The translations under genes were made by a program, and so were the position numbers. The notes below the pieces were generated by a model. The model had not been told where the DNA came from, made no database searches, and was given only the letters and a program-made list of their open reading frames with translations. A stretch of 23,628 bases of DNA from NCBI GenBank assembly GCA_934754415.1, contig CAKVIS010000030.1, forward strand, positions 1 through 23,628. The letters run 5' to 3'. The DNA is from an uncultured Bulleidia sp. Lineage in GTDB: Bacteria > Bacillota_I > Bacilli_A > Erysipelotrichales > Erysipelotrichaceae. How positions within the stretch are numbered: the first letter of the stretch is position 1; the number at the start of each line of letters is the position of its first letter. Shown here one piece after another: positions 8,172 through 14,996 of the stretch.

Positions 8172-9102
8172 AGATTCAAAATGGTTTAACTGGATGGTAA
8201 CCATCTTATGCATCATGATTGTAGTGTGTGCTATTCTTGGTATTCGTTCTACTACAGAGGTGGTAAAGCCAAGAGTGACGGTCATCATCAGTGACAGCAG
8301 TAATGAAAGATGGGAATCTTTAAAGCTGGGTTTAAAACAGGCTGCACAGGACGAAAATGTGGAACTGAATATTCTTTCTACAGAGTATTTTGATACTCTT
8401 GAGGAAGAAGAAGATGTCATCCGTCACAATCTGTCTACTTCAAACGGATTTGTTGTGGAATGGGTACAGAGTCAGGGGGTTTCTGACATACTTCACGATA
8501 TAATCTATGCAGGACCTGTAGTACAGATCAATACTCCTCTGGATGTAAGAGAAGAGGAGTATGGTATCCAGATTCTTCCTCAGAATGCACAGATTGGAAA
8601 GTCACTTGCCAGTGAAGTGCTTTTAAACTGCAAGGAAGACATACAGGGAAAGAGAACAGGGATTCTTACAGGTAATACAAAGTCTTTGATGTACAAGGAA
8701 AGAACTGAGGCTTTTAAGGCAGTTATGGAATCTTATGGTGCAGTGATTCAAAGTGAGGAAGCTTCTTTTGATGATATGCAGTTAGAAGGACTGGATATTC
8801 TTGCAGTTATGGATCCTCTTGGTATGGAAGATGTCATCAGCCAGAATCTGCCTTCTTCTTTAAAAGTGTATGGAGTTGGAGGCAGTATGTCAGATCTGTA
8901 TGCTGTGGATAAGGGCTATGTGCAGTCACTGGTTGTGGTGGATGAATACTACACAGGATATGAGGCTATATTGAACCTTTCCAGAAAAATGAATAATCGT
9001 TTCTATTCAATGCAGGGAAGTGTGTCACCATACTACGTGGTGAATCAGAACAATCTGTATTCCACCGATAATCAGAAATTATTGTTTTTAGATAGAGGGT
9101 AA
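8164..9102 (+). CDS. Membrane-anchored sugar-binding-fold (Peripla_BP_4) protein, probable co-sensor
   Basis: The protein has 312 residues from ATG 8164 (a GTG at 8155 is in frame but falls on the AAGGTGG ribosome site at 8153-8158). A single hydrophobic segment at about 8-27 has no acceptable lipobox or signal-peptidase site, so it probably stays as an uncleaved anchor. The rest has the type 1 periplasmic-binding-protein pattern: RVTVIISDSSNERWESLKLGLKQAAQ at the start, an ILPQNAQIGKSLASEVLL segment, GKRTGILTGNTKSLMYKERTEAF, and hinge-like repeats. The sugar-contact motifs of MglB are not recognisable. Coupling to the kinase gene recalls XylFII-LytS-type systems, in which a membrane-bound binding protein gates the kinase. 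That role is inferred. Confidence 0.8.
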   Translation: MNKDSKWFNWMVTILCIMIVVCAILGIRSTTEVVKPRVTVIISDSSNERWESLKLGLKQAAQDENVELNILSTEYFDTLEEEEDVIRHNLSTSNGFVVEWVQSQGVSDILHDIIYAGPVVQINTPLDVREEEYGIQILPQNAQIGKSLASEVLLNCKEDIQGKRTGILTGNTKSLMYKERTEAFKAVMESYGAVIQSEEASFDDMQLEGLDILAVMDPLGMEDVISQNLPSSLKVYGVGGSMSDLYAVDKGYVQSLVVVDEYYTGYEAILNLSRKMNNRFYSMQGSVSPYYVVNQNNLYSTDNQKLLFLDRG

Positions 9103-9106
9103 GAAG

Positions 9107-10108
9107 ATGTATAAACTATTGGTAGCAATATGTCTGTGTGTGAATATATTGAGCGGATGTGGTGTTTCTCGTAAACAGGATCCTGATTTTAAGATTGGCA
9201 TCACTGTATACGATGCTTATGATACATTCATTTCTTCTATCACAGGATATCTTCAAAGTGAGTTTGAAAAAGATGGTCAGTTTAATGTGGAGTTTCAGGA
9301 TGCCAGACAGGATCAGCTGAAACAGAATGAGCAGGTGAAAGATTTACTGGCATCTGGTGTGGATGTATTATGTGTGAATCTGGTAGACCGTACAGCTCCT
9401 AAAAAAATTATCAATCTTGCCAAAGAGGCAAATGTGCCAGTTATTTTCTTTAACAGAGAACTTGTAGAGGAAGATCTGCTGACATGGACAAAACTGTATT
9501 ATGTTGGTGCTCGTGCAAGAGAATCTGGAGAAATGGAAGGTGAAATTGCTGCAGAGGCCTGTAAAAAAGAAGGGACGGATAAAAATCAGGATGGTGTCAT
9601 TCAGTATGTCATTCTGGAGGGTGAAGCCATCCATCAGGATACTGCCATACGTACAGACTATTCTGTTCGCACGATAGAAGAAAATGGGGTAAACCTGGAA
9701 AAGCTTGGCGCAAGTATTGCCAACTGGAACAGAAGAGAGGCACAGACAAAAATGAACCAGTTCTTAGAAGAATACGGTGATTCCATAGAACTGGTTATTG
9801 CGAATAATGATGATATGGCACTGGGGGCTATAGATGCTCTGGAGGATGCCAATATTCCTGAAGAACAATGGCCTGTGATTACAGGTATTGACGGAACGGC
9901 TGTGGGGTTACAGGCTGTGAAAGAAGGCAAGATGGCCGGCACGGTATTTAACGATGCACAGGGACAGGCAAAAAGTATTGCTGATCTTGCCATGCGTCTT
10001 GCTCAAGGAATGAGCCTTGCACCACTGCATATGGAACAGGAAAAGTATATTTTCCTCCCATATCAGATAGTGACACAGGAAAATGTGTCGGATTATATGG
10101 ATGACTGA
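9107..10108 (+). CDS. Second galactose/glucose-binding (MglB-like) lipoprotein
   Basis: The protein has 333 residues with a lipoprotein signal and lipobox LSGC (Cys18). The body is a GGBP-type binding protein in which motifs match E. coli MglB (from memory) more fully than those of the first copy. A calcium-loop-like DKNQDGVIQ is present, and GEAIHQDTAIRT retains the His, Asp and Arg of the sugar site. FFNREL, NWNRREA, ANNDDMALGA, TGIDGTAVGL and GTVFND are also present. GAGGG (9095-9099) precedes the ATG by 7 bases, and the gap to the anchored binding-protein gene is 4 bases. No ABC ATPase or permease is attached to this copy, so it may feed sugar information to the kinase or serve as an alternative receptor for MglAC. 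It ends the operon and converges with the minus-strand gene, overlapping it by 16 bases. Confidence 0.85.
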   Translation: MYKLLVAICLCVNILSGCGVSRKQDPDFKIGITVYDAYDTFISSITGYLQSEFEKDGQFNVEFQDARQDQLKQNEQVKDLLASGVDVLCVNLVDRTAPKKIINLAKEANVPVIFFNRELVEEDLLTWTKLYYVGARARESGEMEGEIAAEACKKEGTDKNQDGVIQYVILEGEAIHQDTAIRTDYSVRTIEENGVNLEKLGASIANWNRREAQTKMNQFLEEYGDSIELVIANNDDMALGAIDALEDANIPEEQWPVITGIDGTAVGLQAVKEGKMAGTVFNDAQGQAKSIADLAMRLAQGMSLAPLHMEQEKYIFLPYQIVTQENVSDYMDD

Positions 10109-10665
10109 TAGGTGTCCCAGTATTCCTGACCATTTTCAATCATCTGAATAAATGTATTTACAAGAATGGAATGCAGAGTACTGCATTCTTTTTTTAAGTG
10201 AAAAGTTTCCGGGAAAAGACGAGACATGGTATCAATGTCATGACATAAGCGTAAAGCAGTGTTTTTATCACTGACTCTGGCTATGCCGAAGGCAACACTT
10301 CTGTACGAAGAACTCTCAATACAGATGGTAATCCAGGTTCTTGCAAAATCTTTCCATTCTTCCTTGAGAATTTCAGAACATGGATATTCAAGAACACACA
10401 GCTGTGTAAGTAAAGCACGCAGCTGTTTTTCTTTTAGCTTTTTGTTGAAAAAATGAACGGGTTCTGTAGTCATAGTTTTCAGTTCCAGCCAGGCAGACAT
10501 AAAAGTATCTGCATAAGATTTAGAATATCTTTTTTCAAAAACTTCCAGTCTTTCTGTATCCTGGTGCTGCAGTAAATATGTTTTCTTTAATTCAGGAGTG
10601 GGTATTTCATAATAATGTAATGGCCAGTCCTGATTGTAATCTTCTGTAATCGTTTGTTTTAGCAT
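10093..10665 (-). CDS. Conserved-looking hypothetical protein, 190 residues
   Basis: I do not recognise this protein. It is soluble, rich in Leu, Glu, Lys and aromatic residues, largely helical by composition, with no signal peptide, no transmembrane segment and no obvious catalytic motif. Features include a Tyr/Trp-rich start (DYNQDWPLHYYEIPTPE), a central W-containing helix (KEEWKDFARTWITICIE) and a Ser/Tyr/Arg patch (ESSSYRSVAFGIARV). The length and regular composition make a real gene likely. Its 3' end overlaps the last 16 bases of the second mglB-like gene, head-on. There is no ribosome site before the ATG. Instead an extended -10 element ends 6 bases upstream, which suggests a leaderless mRNA. 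Confidence 0.75.
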   Translation of the reverse strand: MLKQTITEDYNQDWPLHYYEIPTPELKKTYLLQHQDTERLEVFEKRYSKSYADTFMSAWLELKTMTTEPVHFFNKKLKEKQLRALLTQLCVLEYPCSEILKEEWKDFARTWITICIESSSYRSVAFGIARVSDKNTALRLCHDIDTMSRLFPETFHLKKECSTLHSILVNTFIQMIENGQEYWDTYQSSI

Positions 10666-10680
10666 AACAGTATTGTAACA
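10663..10680 (-). promoter_or_regulatory. Extended -10 promoter fused to start codon (leaderless)
   Basis: On the minus strand the sequence is TGTTACAATACTGTTATG: a TGn extended -10 with hexamer TACAAT, six bases, then the ATG of the 190-residue gene. Transcription starting 7 bases after the hexamer would begin at the A of the start codon. There is no Shine-Dalgarno sequence. The same 18-base layout occurs before the TetR-type gene at 18344-18361. Confidence 0.6.
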
Positions 10681-10791
10681 CTGAAACAGGTAAAAGAAGT
10701 GAGTAACAGGACAAAACAGAGGGAATGTATACAGTACATTTTCGTATTTGTTTCGGGTATTGTTATTTTTATGCTTTGGGTAAGAAAAGAA

Positions 10792-10816
10792 AAAAGTCCT
10801 TTATGTAAGGACTTTT
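10792..10816 (-). terminator. Terminator of tRNA-Thr
   Basis: AAAAGTCCTT (10792-10801) and AAGGACTTTT (10807-10816) form a perfect 10-bp stem with loop TATGT. On the minus strand it is followed by a run of T (TTTTTTCTTTTC), 6 bases past the tRNA 3' end. Confidence 0.8.
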
Positions 10817-10821
10817 AAGTA

Positions 10822-10894
10822 TGCCGACTATCGGAATCGAACCAACGACCTACTCATTACGAATGAGTTGCTCTACCAACTGAGCTAAGTCGGC
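10822..10894 (-). tRNA. tRNA-Thr (anticodon CGT)
   Basis: On the minus strand the acceptor arms GCCGACT and AGTCGGC pair over 7 bases. The D arm is GCTC/GAGC, and the anticodon stem ACTCA/TGAGT encloses the loop TTCGTAA, giving anticodon CGT, which reads ACG. The T arm GTTGG/CCGAT carries the TTCGATT loop. Discriminator base is A. CCA is not encoded. It has its own promoter (10906-10934) and terminator. Confidence 0.95.
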
Positions 10895-10901
10895 GTGGCT
10901 A

Positions 10902-10910
10902 TGCTATTAT
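10902..10910 (+). promoter_or_regulatory. Extended -10 for the phosphatase operon
   Basis: TGCTATTAT is an extended -10 (TGn plus TATTAT) with no good -35. It lies 37 bases before the start codon of the histidine-phosphatase gene and physically overlaps the -10 of the oppositely directed tRNA-Thr promoter. Confidence 0.5.
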
Positions 10911-10934
10911 ACTTAAAGAACTATTAGTTTTCAA
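10906..10934 (-). promoter_or_regulatory. tRNA-Thr promoter
   Basis: On the minus strand TTGAAA (10934-10929) is separated by exactly 17 bases from TATAAT (10911-10906), which lies 12 bases before the mature tRNA 5' end. This near-consensus sigma-70-type promoter fits a stable RNA. Confidence 0.85.
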
Positions 10935-10947
10935 TAAGGAGAGCAGT

Positions 10948-11673
10948 ATGAGAATTATGATTGTACGGCATGGAGAGCCGGATTATGAAAGAGATTCTTT
11001 GACAGAGAAAGGGTGGAGAGAAGCAGAATATTTGAGTGAAAGACTGTGCAGAGAACAGATTGATGCTTTTTATGTATCACCGTTAGGAAGGGCACGTGAT
11101 ACGGCTTCCTGTACTTTAAAAAAGTACCCGGCAGAAGGTAAACAACTGACCTGGTTACAGGAATTTCCTCCAAAAGTAAATGTGCCGCATAGAGGTGTTG
11201 GATGCAGCTGGGACTGGTATCCAAAGGATTGGAGTGTAAGAGAAAGGTTTTACGACAAAAATCATTGGTTTGAAGAATCAGAGATGGCAGAAGGAAATGT
11301 GAAGCGACAATATGATATTGTCTGTAACGGTATAGACGCATTGTTGAAACAACATGGATACGAAAGAGAAGGAAATGTATATAACGTGGTAAATGCTAAC
11401 CATGATACGATTTGTCTTTTTTGTCATTTTGGTGTGGAAATGGTTATACTGTCACATCTGTCAGGTATTTCCTGTATGCCTTTATGGCATAGCTTTGTGG
11501 CAGCTCCTACAAGTGTGACTACAATATATACAGAAGAAGTTGAAAAAGGTACTGCCGCATTCAGAATTCAAAGTTTTGGAGACATATCTCATTTGTATGC
11601 TGCAGGAGAACAACCATCTTTTGCGGCAAGATTTGACGAATGCTATGGAGATAATACAAAATGGAAGGAGTAA
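10948..11673 (+). CDS. Histidine phosphatase family protein (phosphoglycerate-mutase fold)
   Basis: This is a cytoplasmic phosphatase-like enzyme, 241 residues. The catalytic motif RHGE is at residues 7-10, with H8 as the expected phospho-acceptor. SPLGRARDTA near residue 48 supplies the conserved Arg, WLQEF near 70 a candidate acid, and FCHFG near 160 the second catalytic His. The protein is longer than minimal family members, with an aromatic-rich insert (GCSWDWYPKDWSVRERFYDKNHWFEE...) between the two halves that may shape substrate choice. Substrate is unknown. AAGGAG sits 7 bases before the ATG. It overlaps the following HAD gene by 13 bases, so the two putative phosphatases are made together. 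Confidence 0.87.
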   Translation: MRIMIVRHGEPDYERDSLTEKGWREAEYLSERLCREQIDAFYVSPLGRARDTASCTLKKYPAEGKQLTWLQEFPPKVNVPHRGVGCSWDWYPKDWSVRERFYDKNHWFEESEMAEGNVKRQYDIVCNGIDALLKQHGYEREGNVYNVVNANHDTICLFCHFGVEMVILSHLSGISCMPLWHSFVAAPTSVTTIYTEEVEKGTAAFRIQSFGDISHLYAAGEQPSFAARFDECYGDNTKWKE

Positions 11674-12326
11674 TATTTGATTTTAACGGCACATTGTTCT
11701 TCGATAATCCCAAACATATTTTAGCCTGGTCCAGGATATCTCGGGACATTCGTCATCGTGGCATCAGTGAAGAGGAACTGCATGAACATATCAATGGTGT
11801 TCCCAATAATAAAGTGATTGCCTATATGTATAATGGTGAATGTACAAAGGAAGAAGTGCAGAAGTATTCAGAATTAAAAGAAGCATATTATCGTGAATTC
11901 TGTAAAGAAGATACGGAAAGCTTTCATCTTGTCAAAGGTGCGGAACAGTATTTTGAATATCTGAAGGAGAAACACATTCCTTTTACGATTGCGTCGGCTT
12001 CCATTAAGCCAAACATTGATTTCTTTGTGGAGTCCTTTCATCTGGATACCTGGATGGATCCATCTGCTATTGTGTATGATGATGGGACCTATGAAAATAA
12101 GGTGGCAATGTTTAAAAAAGCTGCACATATTCTACATGTGGACATTGCGGACTGCATGATTATTGAAGACAGTATCAGTGGTATTCAAAGTGCTTATCAG
12201 GCAGGATGTCACCATATTGTGGTTGTGGATTCTGCCAATAAGAAAGAAGAGTATGAAAAATTACCGGGAGTGGTAAAAGTGATAGATTCTTTTGAAGAAA
12301 TGGTACAGGATACAAAAAGTGTGTAA
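11661..12326 (+). CDS. HAD-superfamily hydrolase (beta-phosphoglucomutase-like) with DFNGT motif
   Basis: The protein has 221 residues with HAD subfamily I layout. Motif I is FDFNGTLF with nucleophile D7. An alpha-helical cap occupies about residues 15-85. Motif II is around TIASASIKPN, the conserved Lys probably in YENKVAMFKK, and motif IV is IIEDSISGIQSA. The usual second Asp of motif I (DxD) is Asn9 here, so the general acid/base found in beta-phosphoglucomutases and most phosphatases is missing. The protein may be a slow phosphatase or have changed chemistry. It overlaps the upstream phosphatase gene by 13 bases. Position before galTMK could hint at sugar phosphates, but a promoter separates them. 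Confidence 0.85.
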   Translation: MEGVIFDFNGTLFFDNPKHILAWSRISRDIRHRGISEEELHEHINGVPNNKVIAYMYNGECTKEEVQKYSELKEAYYREFCKEDTESFHLVKGAEQYFEYLKEKHIPFTIASASIKPNIDFFVESFHLDTWMDPSAIVYDDGTYENKVAMFKKAAHILHVDIADCMIIEDSISGIQSAYQAGCHHIVVVDSANKKEEYEKLPGVVKVIDSFEEMVQDTKSV

Positions 12327-12327
12327 G

Positions 12328-12353
12328 AAGAGGACAGGATGATCTGTCCTCTT
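12328..12353 (+). terminator. Hairpin after the HAD gene (weak terminator)
   Basis: AAGAGGACAG (12328-12337) and CTGTCCTCTT (12344-12353) form a perfect 10-bp stem with loop GATGAT, beginning just after the HAD stop. Only one T follows before GAAAAAG, so it lacks a proper T-tract. It may act with a factor or as a 3'-end stabiliser. Confidence 0.55.
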
Positions 12354-12418
12354 TGAAAAAGTGAAGTGAAAGACAGAAACGGAAGACTCAAAAGTAAAGA
12401 GGGGTACAAGCTTTTTTG

Positions 12419-12439
12419 TATCTATGATATTTATAGATA
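12419..12439. promoter_or_regulatory. Inverted repeat upstream of galT promoter
   Basis: TATCTAT, 7 bases, ATAGATA form an AT-rich dyad about 40 bases upstream of the galT -10. The position suits an activator site. Being AT-rich, it could also be chance. Confidence 0.3.
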
Positions 12440-12476
12440 TTTCTAAAAAATATAAAGTTCATTCAGGAAAGGGTAT

Positions 12477-12485
12477 TGATATACT
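12477..12485 (+). promoter_or_regulatory. Extended -10 of the galTMK operon
   Basis: TGATATACT is a TGn extended -10 with hexamer TATACT, 17 bases before the galT start codon. The -35 region is poor (TTCATT at 12458-12463, 16 bases away), which leaves room for an activator. Confidence 0.55.
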
Positions 12486-12502
12486 TTAAACAGAGGTGCG
12501 TT

Positions 12503-13981
12503 ATGATTCAGGAAAACATTCAACAATTATTAGAGTATGGTTTAGAACAGGGTATGATCAACGAAGAAGAATGGGATTACAGCTGTAATTTACTGCTGGA
12601 TCTCTATAAGCTTGATCATTTTGAAAAACAGGAAGTAAAAAAAGAAGATTTTTATACTGTTTTAGATACTCTTGTACAGTATGCAGTAGATCAGAAATGG
12701 ATAGAAGATACTGCTACTGAAAGAGATTTATGGGATACACGTGTCATGAATTGCATTATGCCACGACCATCAGAAGTTATCAGAACTTTTAAGGAGAAAT
12801 ATACAGCATCTCCTGAAGAAGCCACAAAATATTTCTATGCTCTTTCCATTCATTCCAACTACATTCGTAAAAACAGAACGGATAAGAATATCTGTTTCAA
12901 CTATGACTATAAGTATGGAACAATGCAGATTACCATCAATTTATCCAAGCCGGAGAAAGATCCTAAAGAGATTGCCAAGGCTAAACTTATCAAGAGTACG
13001 GGTTATCCTAAATGTCTGTTATGCAAGGAAAATGTGGGATTTGCAGGTACTGCCAATCATCCTGCAAGACAGACACACAGAATTATCCCTTTAGATCTTG
13101 CAGGTGATCACTATTTCCTGCAGTATTCTCCATATGTGTACTACAACGAACACTGTATTGTCTTTAATGAGAACCATGTGCCAATGGTGATTTCCAAGGA
13201 GACATTTAAGCATTTATTATCCTTTGTGGATCAGTTCCCGCATTATTTACTTGGCAGTAATGCAGATCTTCCTGTTGTAGGAGGTTCTATTCTTACACAT
13301 GACCATTACCAGGGAGGAAGACATACCTTCCCTATGGAAAATGCAAAGGTATTAAAACAATACACTGTCAAAGGCTATGAGGATGTGGAAGTGGAAATGC
13401 TGTACTGGCCTTTATCTACACTGCGTATCAAGTGTGCAGATAAGGAACGGGTAATTGCTCTTGCAGACCATATTTTACAGACATGGATTCCATACAGTGA
13501 TGAAAAAGCAGATATTCTTGCGTATACTGAGGACACAAGACATAACACCATCACACCTATTGCAAGAAAGAAGAATGGTAAATATGAAATGGATCTTGTT
13601 CTGAGAAATAACAGAACTACAGAACAGTATCCGCTTGGTATCTTCCACCCACATCCTGAACATCACCATATCAAAAAAGAGAATATCGGTCTTGTGGAAG
13701 TGATGGGGCTTGCGGTATTACCTGCAAGACTGAAAACAGAGCTGGAAGAGCTGGAACTTTGTCTGCTGGGTAAAAAGAATATTACAGACTATCCTGAACT
13801 TGAAAAACATAAAGAATGGTTTGCATATCTGCAGACATTATCCTTTGATGAAACAAATGTACATACAGTATTAGAGGAAGAAGTGGCTAAGAAATATGTG
13901 CAGGTATTGGAAAATGCAGGTGTATACAAGATGGATGAAGAAGGTATACAGGCATTTGAAAGGTTTATCAGTGTACTATGA
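12503..13981 (+). CDS. galT: Class II UDP-glucose--hexose-1-phosphate uridylyltransferase
   Basis: This Leloir enzyme exchanges UMP between UDP-glucose and galactose-1-phosphate. The protein has 492 residues, the length of the class II (GalT2) family of Bacillota and much longer than E. coli GalT. Signature blocks are PKCLLCKENVGFAG followed by HPARQTHR.IPL, then THDHYQGGRHTFPM (H266, D267, H268) and HPHPEHHHIKKENIG with VMGLAVLPARL. ATG 12503 is chosen because AGAGGTG (12492-12498) precedes it at proper spacing. The TTG at 12476 is in frame but would lie upstream of the predicted -10. The stop overlaps the galM start by 4 bases (ATGA). Regulation is probably by the promoter at 12477. Confidence 0.95.
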   Translation: MIQENIQQLLEYGLEQGMINEEEWDYSCNLLLDLYKLDHFEKQEVKKEDFYTVLDTLVQYAVDQKWIEDTATERDLWDTRVMNCIMPRPSEVIRTFKEKYTASPEEATKYFYALSIHSNYIRKNRTDKNICFNYDYKYGTMQITINLSKPEKDPKEIAKAKLIKSTGYPKCLLCKENVGFAGTANHPARQTHRIIPLDLAGDHYFLQYSPYVYYNEHCIVFNENHVPMVISKETFKHLLSFVDQFPHYLLGSNADLPVVGGSILTHDHYQGGRHTFPMENAKVLKQYTVKGYEDVEVEMLYWPLSTLRIKCADKERVIALADHILQTWIPYSDEKADILAYTEDTRHNTITPIARKKNGKYEMDLVLRNNRTTEQYPLGIFHPHPEHHHIKKENIGLVEVMGLAVLPARLKTELEELELCLLGKKNITDYPELEKHKEWFAYLQTLSFDETNVHTVLEEEVAKKYVQVLENAGVYKMDEEGIQAFERFISVL

Positions 13982-14994
13982 CAGAAATGGTAAAAGAGCT
14001 GAACAATGGCATGAAAGTCATTGAGATTTCCAATGAATATCTGAAAGTGAAAGTCTTAAACTATGGCTGTACAATTACAGAACTGTGGGTTAAGGATGCA
14101 CATGGACAGTGGACAGATTGTGTACTGGGATTTGCACATGAAGAAGACTATGCCAAAAAAGATGGTACGTATCTTGGCGCATTTGTAGGAAGAGTGTGTA
14201 ACAGAATTGCAAAAGGTACTTTTACACTTGGGGATACAGAATATCATGTGCCTGTAAATAACGGGCCTAACTCCCTCCATGGGGGAATAGATGGTTTCTC
14301 TTATAAATTCTTTGACTGCACTTTCCTGGAAAATGGTGTGCTGTTTACCTACACTGCACAGGATGGTGAAGAAGGATATCCTGGCAAACTGGAAGTGAAA
14401 GTACAGTATGTACTTTCAGGCAGTTCTTTAACAGCACATTATGAAGCTTCTACGGACAAAGATACACTTGTGAATCTGACCAACCATTCCTACTTTAATC
14501 TGAGTGGCAGGCCATGTTCTGTACTGGATCATATCTTATGTGTCAAAGGCAGTCAGATTGGCTGTGTGGATACAGACGGACTGTTCAATGGAGAGATTAT
14601 TGACGTGACAGGTACACCGTTTGATTTCAGAACTCCGACAAGAATTGGGGATAATCTGCAGATTCCTCATGAACAGACAAAAATTGGAAAGGGGTATGAT
14701 CATCCATTCCTGTTTGATGCAAACAAGGATCAGGTACAGTTAACCTGTAAGAAAACGGGTATTACATTGACTGTATCTACCTCACTTCCACAGGCCCAGC
14801 TGTACAGTGCCAATTATCTTGCAGGACAGGCTGGTAAAGGGAATCTTCCTCTGGAAGAAAAAGATGCATTATGTATTGAAACGCAATACATGCCTGACAG
14901 TATTCATAAAGAAGATCCATCTCCTACAATATTGAAAGCAGGAGAGACGTATCGTTCTTATACAACATACACATTTACAACAGAAAGGGACTGA
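13978..14994 (+). CDS. galM: Aldose 1-epimerase (galactose mutarotase)
   Basis: This enzyme interconverts alpha and beta anomers of galactose to supply galactokinase. The 338 residues match the family's usual length. GRVCNRIAKG and NGPNSLHGG (H101) form the first half of the active site, NHSYFNLSG gives the general acid H170, and LCIETQYMPDSIH gives the general base E301. It is translationally coupled to galT through the ATGA overlap and followed by galK after 2 bases. No signal peptide is present, so it is cytoplasmic. Confidence 0.95.
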   Translation: MTEMVKELNNGMKVIEISNEYLKVKVLNYGCTITELWVKDAHGQWTDCVLGFAHEEDYAKKDGTYLGAFVGRVCNRIAKGTFTLGDTEYHVPVNNGPNSLHGGIDGFSYKFFDCTFLENGVLFTYTAQDGEEGYPGKLEVKVQYVLSGSSLTAHYEASTDKDTLVNLTNHSYFNLSGRPCSVLDHILCVKGSQIGCVDTDGLFNGEIIDVTGTPFDFRTPTRIGDNLQIPHEQTKIGKGYDHPFLFDANKDQVQLTCKKTGITLTVSTSLPQAQLYSANYLAGQAGKGNLPLEEKDALCIETQYMPDSIHKEDPSPTILKAGETYRSYTTYTFTTERD

Positions 14995-14996
14995 GT

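Noticed and set aside
10724..10740. Inverted repeat AATGTA-TACAG-TACATT upstream of the unknown minus-strand gene
   Set aside because: It is short and AT-rich, about 60 bases from the predicted leaderless start, with no linked regulator. Kept only as a note.
12476..12502. TTG start 27 bases upstream of galT
   Set aside because: It falls before the predicted -10 element and has no ribosome site. ATG 12503 has AGAGGTG at good spacing.
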